Shown: piece after piece, positions 32,581-40,402 of the stretch
Layout: each line of letters begins with the position of its first letter
Position numbering within the stretch: the first letter of the stretch is position 1
DNA from: Verrucomicrobiaceae bacterium
Lineage (GTDB): Bacteria > Verrucomicrobiota > Verrucomicrobiia > Verrucomicrobiales > Verrucomicrobiaceae
NCBI GenBank assembly: GCA_027489965.1
Contig: JAIXZA010000013.1
Span: 52,751 to 116,750 of the forward strand
DNA length: 64,000 nt
Direction of reading: 5' to 3'
Program-made: the position numbers and the translations under genes
Notes under the pieces: model-generated
Told to the model about the DNA's origin: nothing
Database searches by the model: none
The model's input: only the letters and a program-made list of their open reading frames with translations

Positions 32581-33912
32581 ATGAATTTATCTCCAGCCCC
32601 ACTTTCTCGTCGTCGTTTTCTTCAAACCAGTGCCAGCACACTTTTTGCGGCACCTTTTGTGACCAGCGGACTACGTGCGGCATCGCCTAACGGTAAACTG
32701 CGCCACGCAGCTTTTGGCGCTTCGGGCATGTCTTGGAGTGACATTTCATCCATGGCCAATCATGACATGTGGGAGTTGACGGCCGTGTGTGATGTGGATA
32801 CGCGGAACTTTGCCCGTGTGAAACAAAAGTTCCCCAACGTGAAGTGCTACCAAGATTGGCGTGAGCTGCTGGAAAAAGAATCGGGCAATATCGATAGCGT
32901 CAATGTTTCCACGCCAGATCATATGCATGGGCCGATTGGTTTAAAGGCTTTGGATCTGGGTAAACATGTCTATGGTCAGAAACCGTTGGCACAGAATTTG
33001 TATGAATGCCGGCAGCTCATGCTGAAAGCGCGTGAAAAAGGGGTGATGACTCAGATGGGAATCCAGATTTCATCGGATTTTACTGAGCGCTTCGCGGTCG
33101 AGTTAGTCCACATGGGTACCATCGGTAAGATCAAAGAAGTGCATACTTTTTCGAATAAGAAATGGGGTGACATGGAGCCCGTGCCAGAGAAGACCGATCC
33201 TATTCCCGCTGAACTGGATTGGACCAAATGGCTAGGCACGGCCACAGACCGCCCCTTTATCTCAGGCTACTATCATCCTGGCAATTGGCGTAAACGTCGT
33301 GACTTTGGTACTGGGACACTGGGAGACATGGGCTGTCACATGTTCAGCGGTTGGTTCCGATCACTGGGGCTTGCTGCGCCGATTGCGGTGAAATCCACGG
33401 GGCCGGCACCTTTGAATGCGACGAACTGGTCCATCAATGCAGTGGTTGAATACACGTTTAAAGGCACTCAATACACGGCTGGGGAGACGGTGAAAGTGAC
33501 TTGGTATGATGGCGATGCTCGTCCCCCTGCGGAAGTGATGGCTCTAGTCGATCAGGCCAAGTTCCCTGGTCAGGGAAGCATCTACATCGGCACAGACGGT
33601 GTGCTCCTGCATCCCCATGGCAGTACACCGCAGTTCTTCCCCAAAGAGAAATTTAAAGGCTTCAAATATCCGAAACTCGAGCCTCGTAATCACTGGTTCG
33701 ACTTTATCGACTGCTGTCTTAAAGGAGATAAAAAACCCAGCGCTAATTTTGATTATGCTGGCCCATTGACTGAAGCCGTGCTGCTTGGCTGCTTAGCCAG
33801 CCCGTTTCCAGGGGAAACTCTCCAATGGGATGCCCCAGGCCTGAAGATCTCTAACAACGAAGCCGCCAACGCTTTGGTCAAACGTCAATATCGCCCAGGC
33901 TGGGAGATGTAA
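32581..33912 (+). CDS. Exported Gfo/Idh/MocA-family oxidoreductase (Tat signal)
   Basis: A 443-residue protein beginning MNLSPAPLSRRRFLQTSAST, a twin-arginine signal with cleavage near SGLRA. The mature part starts with a Rossmann fold for NAD(P), with a modified glycine motif (HAAFGASGMSW), then VCDVDTRNF, VNVSTPDHMHGPIGLKAL and GKHVYGQKPLAQN, the last matching the EKP-type motif of this family with Gln in place of Glu. A C-terminal beta-sheet domain follows. Such secreted dehydrogenase-like proteins are numerous in Planctomycetes and Verrucomicrobia and probably act on sugars or glycosides with a bound cofactor. An in-frame ATG 27 bp upstream (32554) is an alternative start; no clear ribosome site decides. 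The small membrane protein gene follows after 8 bp. Confidence 0.88.
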   Translation: MNLSPAPLSRRRFLQTSASTLFAAPFVTSGLRAASPNGKLRHAAFGASGMSWSDISSMANHDMWELTAVCDVDTRNFARVKQKFPNVKCYQDWRELLEKESGNIDSVNVSTPDHMHGPIGLKALDLGKHVYGQKPLAQNLYECRQLMLKAREKGVMTQMGIQISSDFTERFAVELVHMGTIGKIKEVHTFSNKKWGDMEPVPEKTDPIPAELDWTKWLGTATDRPFISGYYHPGNWRKRRDFGTGTLGDMGCHMFSGWFRSLGLAAPIAVKSTGPAPLNATNWSINAVVEYTFKGTQYTAGETVKVTWYDGDARPPAEVMALVDQAKFPGQGSIYIGTDGVLLHPHGSTPQFFPKEKFKGFKYPKLEPRNHWFDFIDCCLKGDKKPSANFDYAGPLTEAVLLGCLASPFPGETLQWDAPGLKISNNEAANALVKRQYRPGWEM

Positions 33913-33920
33913 ATGTTGTC

Positions 33921-34511
33921 ATGCAGCGCTCACTGATCAAAGATACCCTCCATGGCGGCATTGGCTTTGCTTTGGTGAGCGCGGCTGCTTTTTCCGTGTG
34001 GGCTTTTGCCGCAGGGGCGTTTCGTCATCTGGGCGGTGAGCTGGGCATGTATGCTGCCATAGCCCTCGTTTTCCTGGGATTATCTGGGCTTTTGCTGGGG
34101 CCGCTGGCGAATGGCATGGGGCGCTTTTACAGAGCTTTTCTGCCGGCGTTCTTGGCCTATTCCGTTCTCTGGTGTGTGGCCTGGTTTGGTCTGAAAGGCA
34201 GGGCAGGGGAATTGACGGGTGCTTTAATCGGCTGCCTCGCCTTTACCTGGATTAGTATGAAGGTTCTTGGTTCTGCTAAGGGCTGGCTGATTGCCGCCGG
34301 CGTTCTTTTTTTGCTCCATTCAGCGGGCTACTTTGCCGGTGACTGGGTCATGTATCAGTATTGCAAACCCAAGGCACTCAGTTTTGCCAAAAACTCGTCG
34401 GATTGGCAGCATTGGATGATCCTGGGTAAGTTGGCCTGGGGACTTTTTTATGGTCTCGGTTTCGGAGCGGGGATTGGGTGGGTGTTTCATCAATCGCGGA
34501 TTGAAGCTTGA
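33921..34511 (+). CDS. Six-helix integral membrane protein of unknown function
   Basis: A 196-residue hydrophobic protein with about six predicted membrane helices (for example FALVSAAAFSVWAFAAGAF, LGMYAAIALVFLGLSGLLL, LIAAGVLFLLHSAGYFAG and LAWGLFYGLGFGAGIGWVF). No family is recognised. It lies 8 bp after the exported oxidoreductase and 36 bp before leuD on the same strand, so co-transcription with the oxidoreductase is likely. The shape is that of a small conserved inner-membrane protein rather than a transporter. Confidence 0.7.
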   Translation: MQRSLIKDTLHGGIGFALVSAAAFSVWAFAAGAFRHLGGELGMYAAIALVFLGLSGLLLGPLANGMGRFYRAFLPAFLAYSVLWCVAWFGLKGRAGELTGALIGCLAFTWISMKVLGSAKGWLIAAGVLFLLHSAGYFAGDWVMYQYCKPKALSFAKNSSDWQHWMILGKLAWGLFYGLGFGAGIGWVFHQSRIEA

Positions 34512-34547
34512 GCCTGTCGATGTTCTGTTTATGAGTGACGTCTCACC

Positions 34548-35150
34548 ATGGCTCTAGCAAAGATCACTCAAGTCACCGGCACTGCCGTCCACGTTACAGG
34601 TTCAGACATCGATACTGACCGCATTATTCCTGCACGCTTCATGAAGTGCGTCACTTTTGACGGCCTCGGAGAGTTCGCTTTTTATGACGTTCGCTTTGAT
34701 AAAGATGGTAAGCCGACAGGCCATCCGTTGGACGATCCTCGTTTCAAAGGTGCCTCCGTTTTACTTTCGGGCACCAATTTCGGCTGTGGTAGCTCCCGTG
34801 AACATGCTCCCCAGGCGCTCTATCGTTTCGGCTTCCGCGCCGTCATCGCCCAGAGCTTTGCAGAGATTTTCTTTGGAAACTGCACCACGCTCGGCATTCC
34901 TTGCGTCTTGGCATCGGCGGAAGACATCGCCAAGCTGGCGGCTGCGGTAGAGGCAAATCCTGCGCTTTCAGTCACGGTTGATGTGGCCAATCGTAAGGTC
35001 GTTTTTGGTAGCGAAAGTTTCAGTGTCACTATTCCAAGCACCTCCCATGATGCTTTGACAAGCGGCAAGTGGGACCCAATCGCTGAGTTGCTTGAAGCTA
35101 AAGACGCTATTCACGAGCGCATGACTTCCCTGGGCTTTGCCAACGCCTAA
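34548..35150 (+). CDS. leuD: 3-isopropylmalate dehydratase small subunit LeuD
   Basis: A 200-residue subunit of isopropylmalate isomerase, the second step of leucine synthesis, which works with the iron-sulfur subunit LeuC in the cytoplasm. Typical motifs: SDIDTDRIIPARFMK (residues 19-33) and GTNFGCGSSREHAPQAL (about 76-92), the swivelling-domain signature, then QSFAEIFFGNC. Length is normal for bacterial LeuD. No leuC, leuA or leuB is in the window, so the large subunit must be encoded elsewhere. gcvH follows after 12 bp. The motif set also fits homoaconitase-type small subunits, but LeuD is the commoner assignment. Confidence 0.92.
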   Translation: MALAKITQVTGTAVHVTGSDIDTDRIIPARFMKCVTFDGLGEFAFYDVRFDKDGKPTGHPLDDPRFKGASVLLSGTNFGCGSSREHAPQALYRFGFRAVIAQSFAEIFFGNCTTLGIPCVLASAEDIAKLAAAVEANPALSVTVDVANRKVVFGSESFSVTIPSTSHDALTSGKWDPIAELLEAKDAIHERMTSLGFANA

Positions 35151-35162
35151 TACCCGCAGATT

Positions 35163-35540
35163 ATGAGCACCGTCCCCGATCACCTTCGATTCCGTGACTC
35201 CCATGAGTGGGTAGATCCTACTCAATCGATCTGCCCTGTAGGAATCACGGACCATGCTCAGGCTGAACTCACGGACGTTGTTTTTGTCGATCTGCCCAAG
35301 ATTGGTCTGGTGAAAGCTGGCCAACAGGTCTGCGTGATCGAGTCAGTCAAGGCTGCCAGTGACATCTACAGTCCTATCAGTGGCGAGATCGTCGAGGTCA
35401 ATGAAGCTCTGTCTGCTAATCCGGCGTTGATCAATACGGCACCTTATACTGATGGCTGGATCTTCAAAATTAAGCCGGCGGATCAGGCTGAATCTTCTGC
35501 TTTGATGGATGCGGCAGTGTACAAAGCGCATATCGGTTGA
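35163..35540 (+). CDS. gcvH: Glycine cleavage system H protein
   Basis: A 125-residue lipoyl carrier that shuttles the methylamine group between the P, T and L proteins. FRDSHEWVD, VGITDHAQAELTDVVFVDLP and IESVKAASDIYSPISGEIVEVN are standard, with the lipoylated lysine at residue 63 (ESVKA). Length is normal. No gcvP or gcvT occurs in the window; a stand-alone H protein may also serve in lipoate relay. It follows leuD by 12 bp, so the two are likely co-transcribed although their pathways differ. Confidence 0.95.
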   Translation: MSTVPDHLRFRDSHEWVDPTQSICPVGITDHAQAELTDVVFVDLPKIGLVKAGQQVCVIESVKAASDIYSPISGEIVEVNEALSANPALINTAPYTDGWIFKIKPADQAESSALMDAAVYKAHIG

Positions 35541-35619
35541 GCTTTAAGTAAATGCTTCGTTGATTCTTTGTAAGTCGTAGTCATTGCTGGCACGCGTCTA
35601 GCGGCGTTTCTTTGACATC

Positions 35620-36957
35620 ATGGCAAAATTGACATTTATTCTCGAAGATGGGCAAGAAGTGGAGGTTTCTCTCACGGAAACCATCACCATTGGTCGAAGT
35701 GAGGGTAATAGTGTGGTTGTCGATGATGATCTTATCTCGCCACGTCATGCGGAAATTTTGGTCACTTCGGACGGTCGGATGCTGGTCAGTGAAGTGGATG
35801 CAGGCGCTGGGATTTTCGTGAATGACCAGCGCGTTCAGAATTACCCTTTGCGGCATGGTGACCGGTTGGCTTTTGGTCCTCTCAAGGCTCTTTTAGATGC
35901 AGAAGAAGCGCCGGTCCCGCCGTCTTCAAAAGTTGATTCAGACCAAAAAAAAGCCAAACAAGTAGAAATCGCTACGCAGGAAAAACGACTGGCAGACTTC
36001 CAGAAGGCTGCGGAGTTGGCTGAGGCTCGTCAGGTTGCTTTGATGGCGTCGATCCAGACCTTGGTCGCGGAGCAGGAAGAGAAAACGGCAGCGCTCAAAA
36101 AACTCGATACAAATCAAGAAGCCGTGGCTCATGCTTTGAAGGAGCTGTCGGCTCAGCAGGAAAAGGAAGCGTCACATCTGAAGCAGCTAGGCGCAGAAAA
36201 AGCACAAGAAGAGCAACGGCTCGCCGACCTTCGGCAACAAGTCGCAGAAGCCCTTGCTGCCCAGGAAAAAAATGAGGTGGCATGTCTCAAGCAGCTCAGT
36301 GATGAGGCGAAACAAGCTGAACAAACAATCATTGAGCTTAAGCAGCAGATAGAGGTGCTGGAAGTCAGCCGCCAAGAGTTGCAGTCGCTTGCCGCCACGC
36401 ATCAAAGTCAAGCCAACGCGCTCAGTGCGGAGATTCCAAAGCAGGAACAGCGGTTTAATGCATTAAAACAGGATCTTCAATCGGCTGAGGCAAAGCTTGT
36501 CCAAGTGCTGGTTGAAAACCGTGAAGCCGATGAAAGAAATGGCACACTTATTACCAGCCTCGCTGCCTTGCAGGAGGAGTATGAAGAACTCACCGAGGCA
36601 GTCGAAGATCTTCAAAAGCAGCTGGCCTCACACAAAGCTGAATTAGCTGAGCAAACTCAGCTTGTTCAAACTGCAAAAGAACTACACCGTCAACTCGAAG
36701 CTCAGTGCCAGACGCTTGCATTAAAGAAGCAGCGGCTTGGGGAAGCGAGTGGATCTGAATCCATTTCGGATGAGGCTCAGGTCGCAGAGGTCATCGAATC
36801 GATTCCAGATTTGACGACTCCATCTTTCACCACCAATCGAATTGTGCCTCGCGTGGTTTCTGCTGAGACAATCACTCCTCGCCCGCGCGGCATCCCCATG
36901 AAATCTGAGCGTATCACTCGGAAGGGATCAGCATTCCCCAATAAAGCGGAAAGCTAA
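35620..36957 (+). CDS. FHA-domain protein with long coiled coil
   Basis: A 445-residue cytoplasmic protein. Residues 1-90 form a forkhead-associated domain that binds phosphothreonine peptides: ITIGRSEGNSVVVDDDLISP then RHAEILV, with the conserved Arg/Ser and Arg-His pair. Residues about 100-390 are an uninterrupted coiled coil rich in Gln/Glu/Lys/Ala (for example EQEEKTAALKKLD). The tail is basic and Pro/Arg-containing (RPRGIPMKSERITRKG). It probably links Ser/Thr kinase signalling to a structural role; no kinase gene is in the window. It lies 79 bp after gcvH and converges on the small gene at 36967. Confidence 0.9.
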   Translation: MAKLTFILEDGQEVEVSLTETITIGRSEGNSVVVDDDLISPRHAEILVTSDGRMLVSEVDAGAGIFVNDQRVQNYPLRHGDRLAFGPLKALLDAEEAPVPPSSKVDSDQKKAKQVEIATQEKRLADFQKAAELAEARQVALMASIQTLVAEQEEKTAALKKLDTNQEAVAHALKELSAQQEKEASHLKQLGAEKAQEEQRLADLRQQVAEALAAQEKNEVACLKQLSDEAKQAEQTIIELKQQIEVLEVSRQELQSLAATHQSQANALSAEIPKQEQRFNALKQDLQSAEAKLVQVLVENREADERNGTLITSLAALQEEYEELTEAVEDLQKQLASHKAELAEQTQLVQTAKELHRQLEAQCQTLALKKQRLGEASGSESISDEAQVAEVIESIPDLTTPSFTTNRIVPRVVSAETITPRPRGIPMKSERITRKGSAFPNKAES

Positions 36958-36966
36958 GTGGCTATG

Positions 36967-37170
36967 TTAAGCCGCTAACTTCTGTTTGCCATTAGCGACC
37001 AGCATGTCAGCCAGATCGGGCATGTAGCGCACGATCTCGTGAGCTAACATTTCTAGGCGAGTATCAGATTTCCAGCCGCCCTTCAGACTGCGATCGCGGT
37101 CATGAAGTTCCAACGTCATCATGGTGGCAAAGACCATGGTATCACTTTGAAGTTCGAGTTGCGTTGGCAT
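36967..37170 (-). CDS. Small hypothetical protein, 67 aa
   Basis: A short cytoplasmic-looking protein (MPTQLELQSDTM and an ending MLVANGKQKLAA) with no recognised domain. It follows the ribbon-helix-helix-like gene by 6 bp on the same strand, so the two form a probable two-gene unit. The arrangement recalls toxin-antitoxin operons, but no toxin fold is visible here and partner or accessory protein is equally likely. Confidence 0.55.
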   Translation of the reverse strand: MPTQLELQSDTMVFATMMTLELHDRDRSLKGGWKSDTRLEMLAHEIVRYMPDLADMLVANGKQKLAA

Positions 37171-37176
37171 TGGGAG

Positions 37177-37422
37177 CTATGAGGGTAGGGCGGATGCTGC
37201 GGTGGACAGCACATCACCATTTTGAACAATGAATTTTCTCCGAGTCAGTGCTCCCTCTTTCAACTTCTGCTCCAACGCCTGCGCAATGAGCAGACGTGCG
37301 GCTTCGGACGGGCTGCACCCGTACATGCCATCGGCCGTCAGATCCTCCAGATACATCTTGATCTGGGGAGTGACTGCGATGGTCATGGTGACCGAATCGA
37401 AGTTGTTAGTGGGGCGTGCCAT
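37177..37422 (-). CDS. Ribbon-helix-helix-like small DNA-binding protein
   Basis: An 81-residue protein. SVTMTIAVTPQIKMYLEDLT followed by GCSPSEAARLLIAQALEQKL has the strand-helix-helix pattern of CopG/MetJ-type ribbon-helix-helix regulators: a beta strand with alternating polar residues, then two helices with SEAARLLI in the second. These act as dimers on short palindromic operators and often regulate their own gene. Perfect palindromes lie 70-120 bp upstream (37494-37543). The tail carries a few basic residues (LTRRKF). It is the first gene of a pair with 36967-37170. Confidence 0.65.
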   Translation of the reverse strand: MARPTNNFDSVTMTIAVTPQIKMYLEDLTADGMYGCSPSEAARLLIAQALEQKLKEGALTRRKFIVQNGDVLSTAASALPS

Positions 37423-37493
37423 GGATTAAAACCCTGATTAAATGCCATTAAAACCGAGTTCTCTTGAGTGATCAAGTTTGAATTGGTTTATTT

Positions 37494-37543
37494 TGGGGTA
37501 TTAACCCCATTAAATTGGCCGCTTTTTATTAAGATGTCTTAAT
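37494..37543. promoter_or_regulatory. Candidate operator palindromes
   Basis: Two palindromes lie between the divergent RHH-like gene and the DUF1080 gene: TGGGGTATTAACCCCA (37494-37509) and ATTAAGATGTCTTAAT (37528-37543). ATTAA/GATTAAA words are repeated nearby (37427-37452). They could be binding sites for the adjacent regulator; no binding evidence exists. Confidence 0.45.
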
Positions 37544-37605
37544 GATAATGGTCTTTTTGAAGACTTTGGATGGATTCTCGGCATGGGTGGCGTTTTGATT
37601 TTCTC

Positions 37606-38280
37606 ATGAAAAACCGACTTCTCCTTTCCTGCATCGTTGCCCTGTCACTCAACGCCCAAGCCGAGGACGGCTGGCAGGAGTGGTTCAAAGATGGACTGGG
37701 CGATGCCCAAGTCGTCAGTGGTACCGCCACCTACAAAGTAGAAAACGGTACGCTGATCGGGACCACGGTTGATGGCAGTCCGAATACCTTTCTCATGAAA
37801 GGCCCCTTCAAGGACTTTGAGCTCCAGTTTGAAGTGAAGGTCGATGATCAGCTGAATTCAGGCGTCCAAGTGCGCAGTCATTTGGCCAAGGAGGGCGACC
37901 CAGCGCCAGAAGGAAGCAAAGGTGGTAAGCCGCTCCCTGCGGGTCGCCTTTTCGGCCCCCAATGTGAGATCGCCGTGAACGGCACAGCCGGTGATTTTTA
38001 TGACGAAGCCCGCCGTGGCACTTGGTGGAGCATTCTGACCAAGACCGAAGCCGTGCGCACTGACGAAGCCAAAGCCGCTTTTAAAAAGGGCGAGTGGAAC
38101 CACTACCGGATCGTCGTCCAAGGAGATCACTATCAAAGCTACGTCAACGGAGTGAAAACCGCTGACTTCACTCAACCCGGTGACCCCGAGGGCAACATCG
38201 GCTTCCAAGTCCATGGTATCAAAAAAGGCGACGGCCCCTACACAGTCTGCTGGAAAAACGTGAAGTTTAAGACGCTGTAA
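37606..38280 (+). CDS. Secreted DUF1080 (3-keto-disaccharide hydrolase/LamG-like) protein
   Basis: A 224-residue protein starting MKNRLLLSCIVALSLNAQAE, a clear signal peptide; an in-frame ATG 36 bp upstream adds a non-signal extension and is rejected. The mature protein is one concanavalin-like beta-sandwich of the DUF1080 family: W..WF.DGLGDAQ at the start, ENGTLIGTT, FKDFELQFEVKVDDQLNSG, NHYRIVVQGDHYQSYVNG, and FQVHG near the end. DUF1080 proteins of Planctomycetes and Verrucomicrobia are linked to glycoside or keto-sugar degradation, often with Gfo/Idh/MocA oxidoreductases such as the one at 32581. Substrate unknown. Confidence 0.9.
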   Translation: MKNRLLLSCIVALSLNAQAEDGWQEWFKDGLGDAQVVSGTATYKVENGTLIGTTVDGSPNTFLMKGPFKDFELQFEVKVDDQLNSGVQVRSHLAKEGDPAPEGSKGGKPLPAGRLFGPQCEIAVNGTAGDFYDEARRGTWWSILTKTEAVRTDEAKAAFKKGEWNHYRIVVQGDHYQSYVNGVKTADFTQPGDPEGNIGFQVHGIKKGDGPYTVCWKNVKFKTL

Positions 38281-38358
38281 ATGCCAATTCTGTGATGGAG
38301 ATGGCATTGAGTGCTGCGGCTGTGATTGCTCATGATTCCTTCTGTGCCATCATGTCGT

Positions 38359-38748
38359 ATGCACGATCTCCTGGCTCTCGCTGAAACGGCGGCTCTTCAA
38401 GCATACGCGCCTTACTCGAAATTTCGGGTCGGCTGCGCTTTGCAGACATTGAGTGGCCGGATTCATACGGGCTGCAATGTCGAGAATGCCAGTTACGGAC
38501 TCACGATCTGTGCCGAGCGAAACGCCGTTTTTCAGGCGGTGGCTCAAGAAGGCGCTACGATGAAGGTGGTGCGGATGGCTGTGGTATGTCTTGGTCATGA
38601 GTTCCCACCCTGCGGAGCCTGCCGCCAAGTCATCGCTGAGTTCTCAATGGCCGATGGCCTGACAGAGGTCACTTTCCTTCGTCATGGACAGCCGGTCACG
38701 CGGACCATGGCTGAATTGTTGCCTGAAGCGTTTGTGATTCCGTCATGA
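38359..38748 (+). CDS. cdd: Cytidine deaminase
   Basis: A 129-residue enzyme that deaminates cytidine and deoxycytidine to uridine in pyrimidine salvage. AYAPYSKFRVGCAL (residues 15-28), the substrate-binding GCNVENASYG (38-47), and the zinc site CAER (Cys51, Glu53) with PPCGACRQ (Cys85, Cys88) are all present. The small homotetrameric form is the expected length. Upstream in-frame starts exist (38332), but MHDLLALAE gives the normal N-terminus. The stop codon overlaps the start of the racemase homologue (ATGA), implying translational coupling. Confidence 0.92.
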   Translation: MHDLLALAETAALQAYAPYSKFRVGCALQTLSGRIHTGCNVENASYGLTICAERNAVFQAVAQEGATMKVVRMAVVCLGHEFPPCGACRQVIAEFSMADGLTEVTFLRHGQPVTRTMAELLPEAFVIPS

Positions 38749-39998
38749 AAAAGATCCTCACTTTATTTCTGCTGCTCGGTAGTTTTGTCATGGCTGTCGA
38801 TCTCAAGGAACATGCGGCAGCTCATCCCACGGGAGATGCGGCGTATAGCTTTGACGTGGCTGCTTTTCGTGAGGACACGCGGCATTTACCCATTGGCGTT
38901 TTTGATTCAGGAATAGGCGGACTCACGGTTTTAGAGGCCATTTTGAGCTTGGATGTGTTTCACAATGATTCGCTAAAACCAGGTGCTGATGGGCAGCACG
39001 ATTTTGCCAATGAACGCTTCATTTACTTTGGCGACCAGGCGAACATGCCCTACGGCAACTATTCCAGTGTAGGTCGTACGGATTACCTGCGTGAGCTGAT
39101 CGTGAAGGATGCGATTTTTCTGCTGGGCAGGCGCTGGTTTGATCCGATCAGTGGTAGCTTCCGCCAGGATAAACCACCGGTGAAAGCCCTTGTCATTGCC
39201 TGCAATACGGCCACGGCCTATGGGATCGAGGACATTCGCGATGCGCTGAAACATTGGGGACTGCCTGTCATTGTGGTCGGTGTGGTTGAGGCTGGCGCTC
39301 GCGGTGTGCAGGAAGCCCATGGAGAGGGCGCTGTCGGCGTGCTGGCCACGGTGGGCACCTGCGCAAGTGGGGCTTATCCGCGCGCAATCGGGCAGACGCT
39401 CGGTCGAGCGGGACGTAGCATTCCTGCCGTCACCCAGCAGGGGAGTGCCAATCTCGCAGGCGTGATCGAGGGTGATCCTGCCTTTAAAGAAAGCGTTGCC
39501 GAGCGCTGTGGGTTGGATGCGCGGGCACTTGTGACGGCGCATTTGGAGAGCGGAGCTAAAGCTCCACTTAGTACCATCGTTCTTGGTTGCACACATTTTC
39601 CGTTGGCTCAGACCGAGATCGATTCAGCCTTTGTGAAGCTGCGCAGCGAGGCCGCCTTCGAAGGCTTGATTGCTCCAACTTTGTCGTTTGTAAATCCAGC
39701 TGAATGGACGGCTCGCGAGCTTTTTCGTGCTTTGGCCTCGGCCAAACTCAGGAATCATCAGGCTCAAAATAACGCGAAGGATAGCTTCTATATCTCCATT
39801 CCGAATCCGACTCGCAAAGACCTGCCCATCACGGCTGAAGGTGCTTTGGACAAAGTCTTTAAATACGGCCGCTTGCCAGGAGATCTGCAGCGGGAGGATA
39901 CCGTGAATGTGCCGGTGACACCGGAGCGAATTCCAGTGACAACTCGTAAGCTGATTGAGACTAAGCTGCCGCAGGTCTGGCAGCGGTTGAAAATGTGA
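38745..39998 (+). CDS. Glutamate/aspartate racemase homologue with an apparent signal peptide
   Basis: A 417-residue protein, longer than standard MurI (about 270). Residues 1-17 (MKKILTLFLLLGSFVMA) look like a signal peptide. The racemase core follows: GVFDSGIGGLTVLEA (about 51-65), FGDQANMPYG, the first catalytic Cys in ACNTATAYG (about 152-160) and the second in LGCTHFPLAQ (about 280-289). Residues beyond about 330 are an extra tail (SFYISIPNPTRKDLP). MurI makes D-glutamate for peptidoglycan in the cytoplasm, so an exported relative would have to act on free or released amino acids in the periplasm. It is coupled to cdd by an ATGA overlap. Both catalytic cysteines are present. Confidence 0.82.
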   Translation: MKKILTLFLLLGSFVMAVDLKEHAAAHPTGDAAYSFDVAAFREDTRHLPIGVFDSGIGGLTVLEAILSLDVFHNDSLKPGADGQHDFANERFIYFGDQANMPYGNYSSVGRTDYLRELIVKDAIFLLGRRWFDPISGSFRQDKPPVKALVIACNTATAYGIEDIRDALKHWGLPVIVVGVVEAGARGVQEAHGEGAVGVLATVGTCASGAYPRAIGQTLGRAGRSIPAVTQQGSANLAGVIEGDPAFKESVAERCGLDARALVTAHLESGAKAPLSTIVLGCTHFPLAQTEIDSAFVKLRSEAAFEGLIAPTLSFVNPAEWTARELFRALASAKLRNHQAQNNAKDSFYISIPNPTRKDLPITAEGALDKVFKYGRLPGDLQREDTVNVPVTPERIPVTTRKLIETKLPQVWQRLKM

Positions 39999-40000
39999 AC

Positions 40001-40387
40001 CTAGTTTTCAAGCCGCGTAGAAGCAGGCGGCAACGATCGCCGGAGTCGATTGTTTTCGGATACAAGCTCAGCCAAAAGCTCGATCACGAGCTTTTGACGT
40101 GCTTTATGCCATTCCCATCTTTCGCCCCAGATTGTGAACAATGGAGAGATGAGCAATAAGACGCAGTAGAAGGGTGGCTTTCCGTCTTGGTAGAGAAACA
40201 GAAAAACGGAAGTGGCCATCAATCCAAAACATTGAATGATAGAAAATTTTGACATCTTAAACTCCATTCTTCGGAGTTCGATGATCAGCGCTGTGGCCTT
40301 TGGGACTATTGGAAGATCATTATCAGTAAGATCACCGTCTTCCACTATCCTAGTAGTTTTGAGACTGGAGATGATCTGATTGAGCAT
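40001..40387 (-). CDS. Small membrane protein of unknown function, 128 aa
   Basis: Ends 3 bp from the convergent racemase gene. The middle has two predicted membrane helices separated by a short loop (IIQCFGLMATSVFLFLYQD and FYCVLLLISPLFTIWG), and a charged helical C-terminus follows (RQKLVIELLAELVSENNRLRRS). No family is recognised. It lies 15 bp downstream of the MFS transporter on the same strand, so co-transcription is likely. Confidence 0.6.
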   Translation of the reverse strand: MLNQIISSLKTTRIVEDGDLTDNDLPIVPKATALIIELRRMEFKMSKFSIIQCFGLMATSVFLFLYQDGKPPFYCVLLLISPLFTIWGERWEWHKARQKLVIELLAELVSENNRLRRSLPPASTRLEN

Positions 40388-40402
40388 GGCTCTGTCTCCT
40401 CA

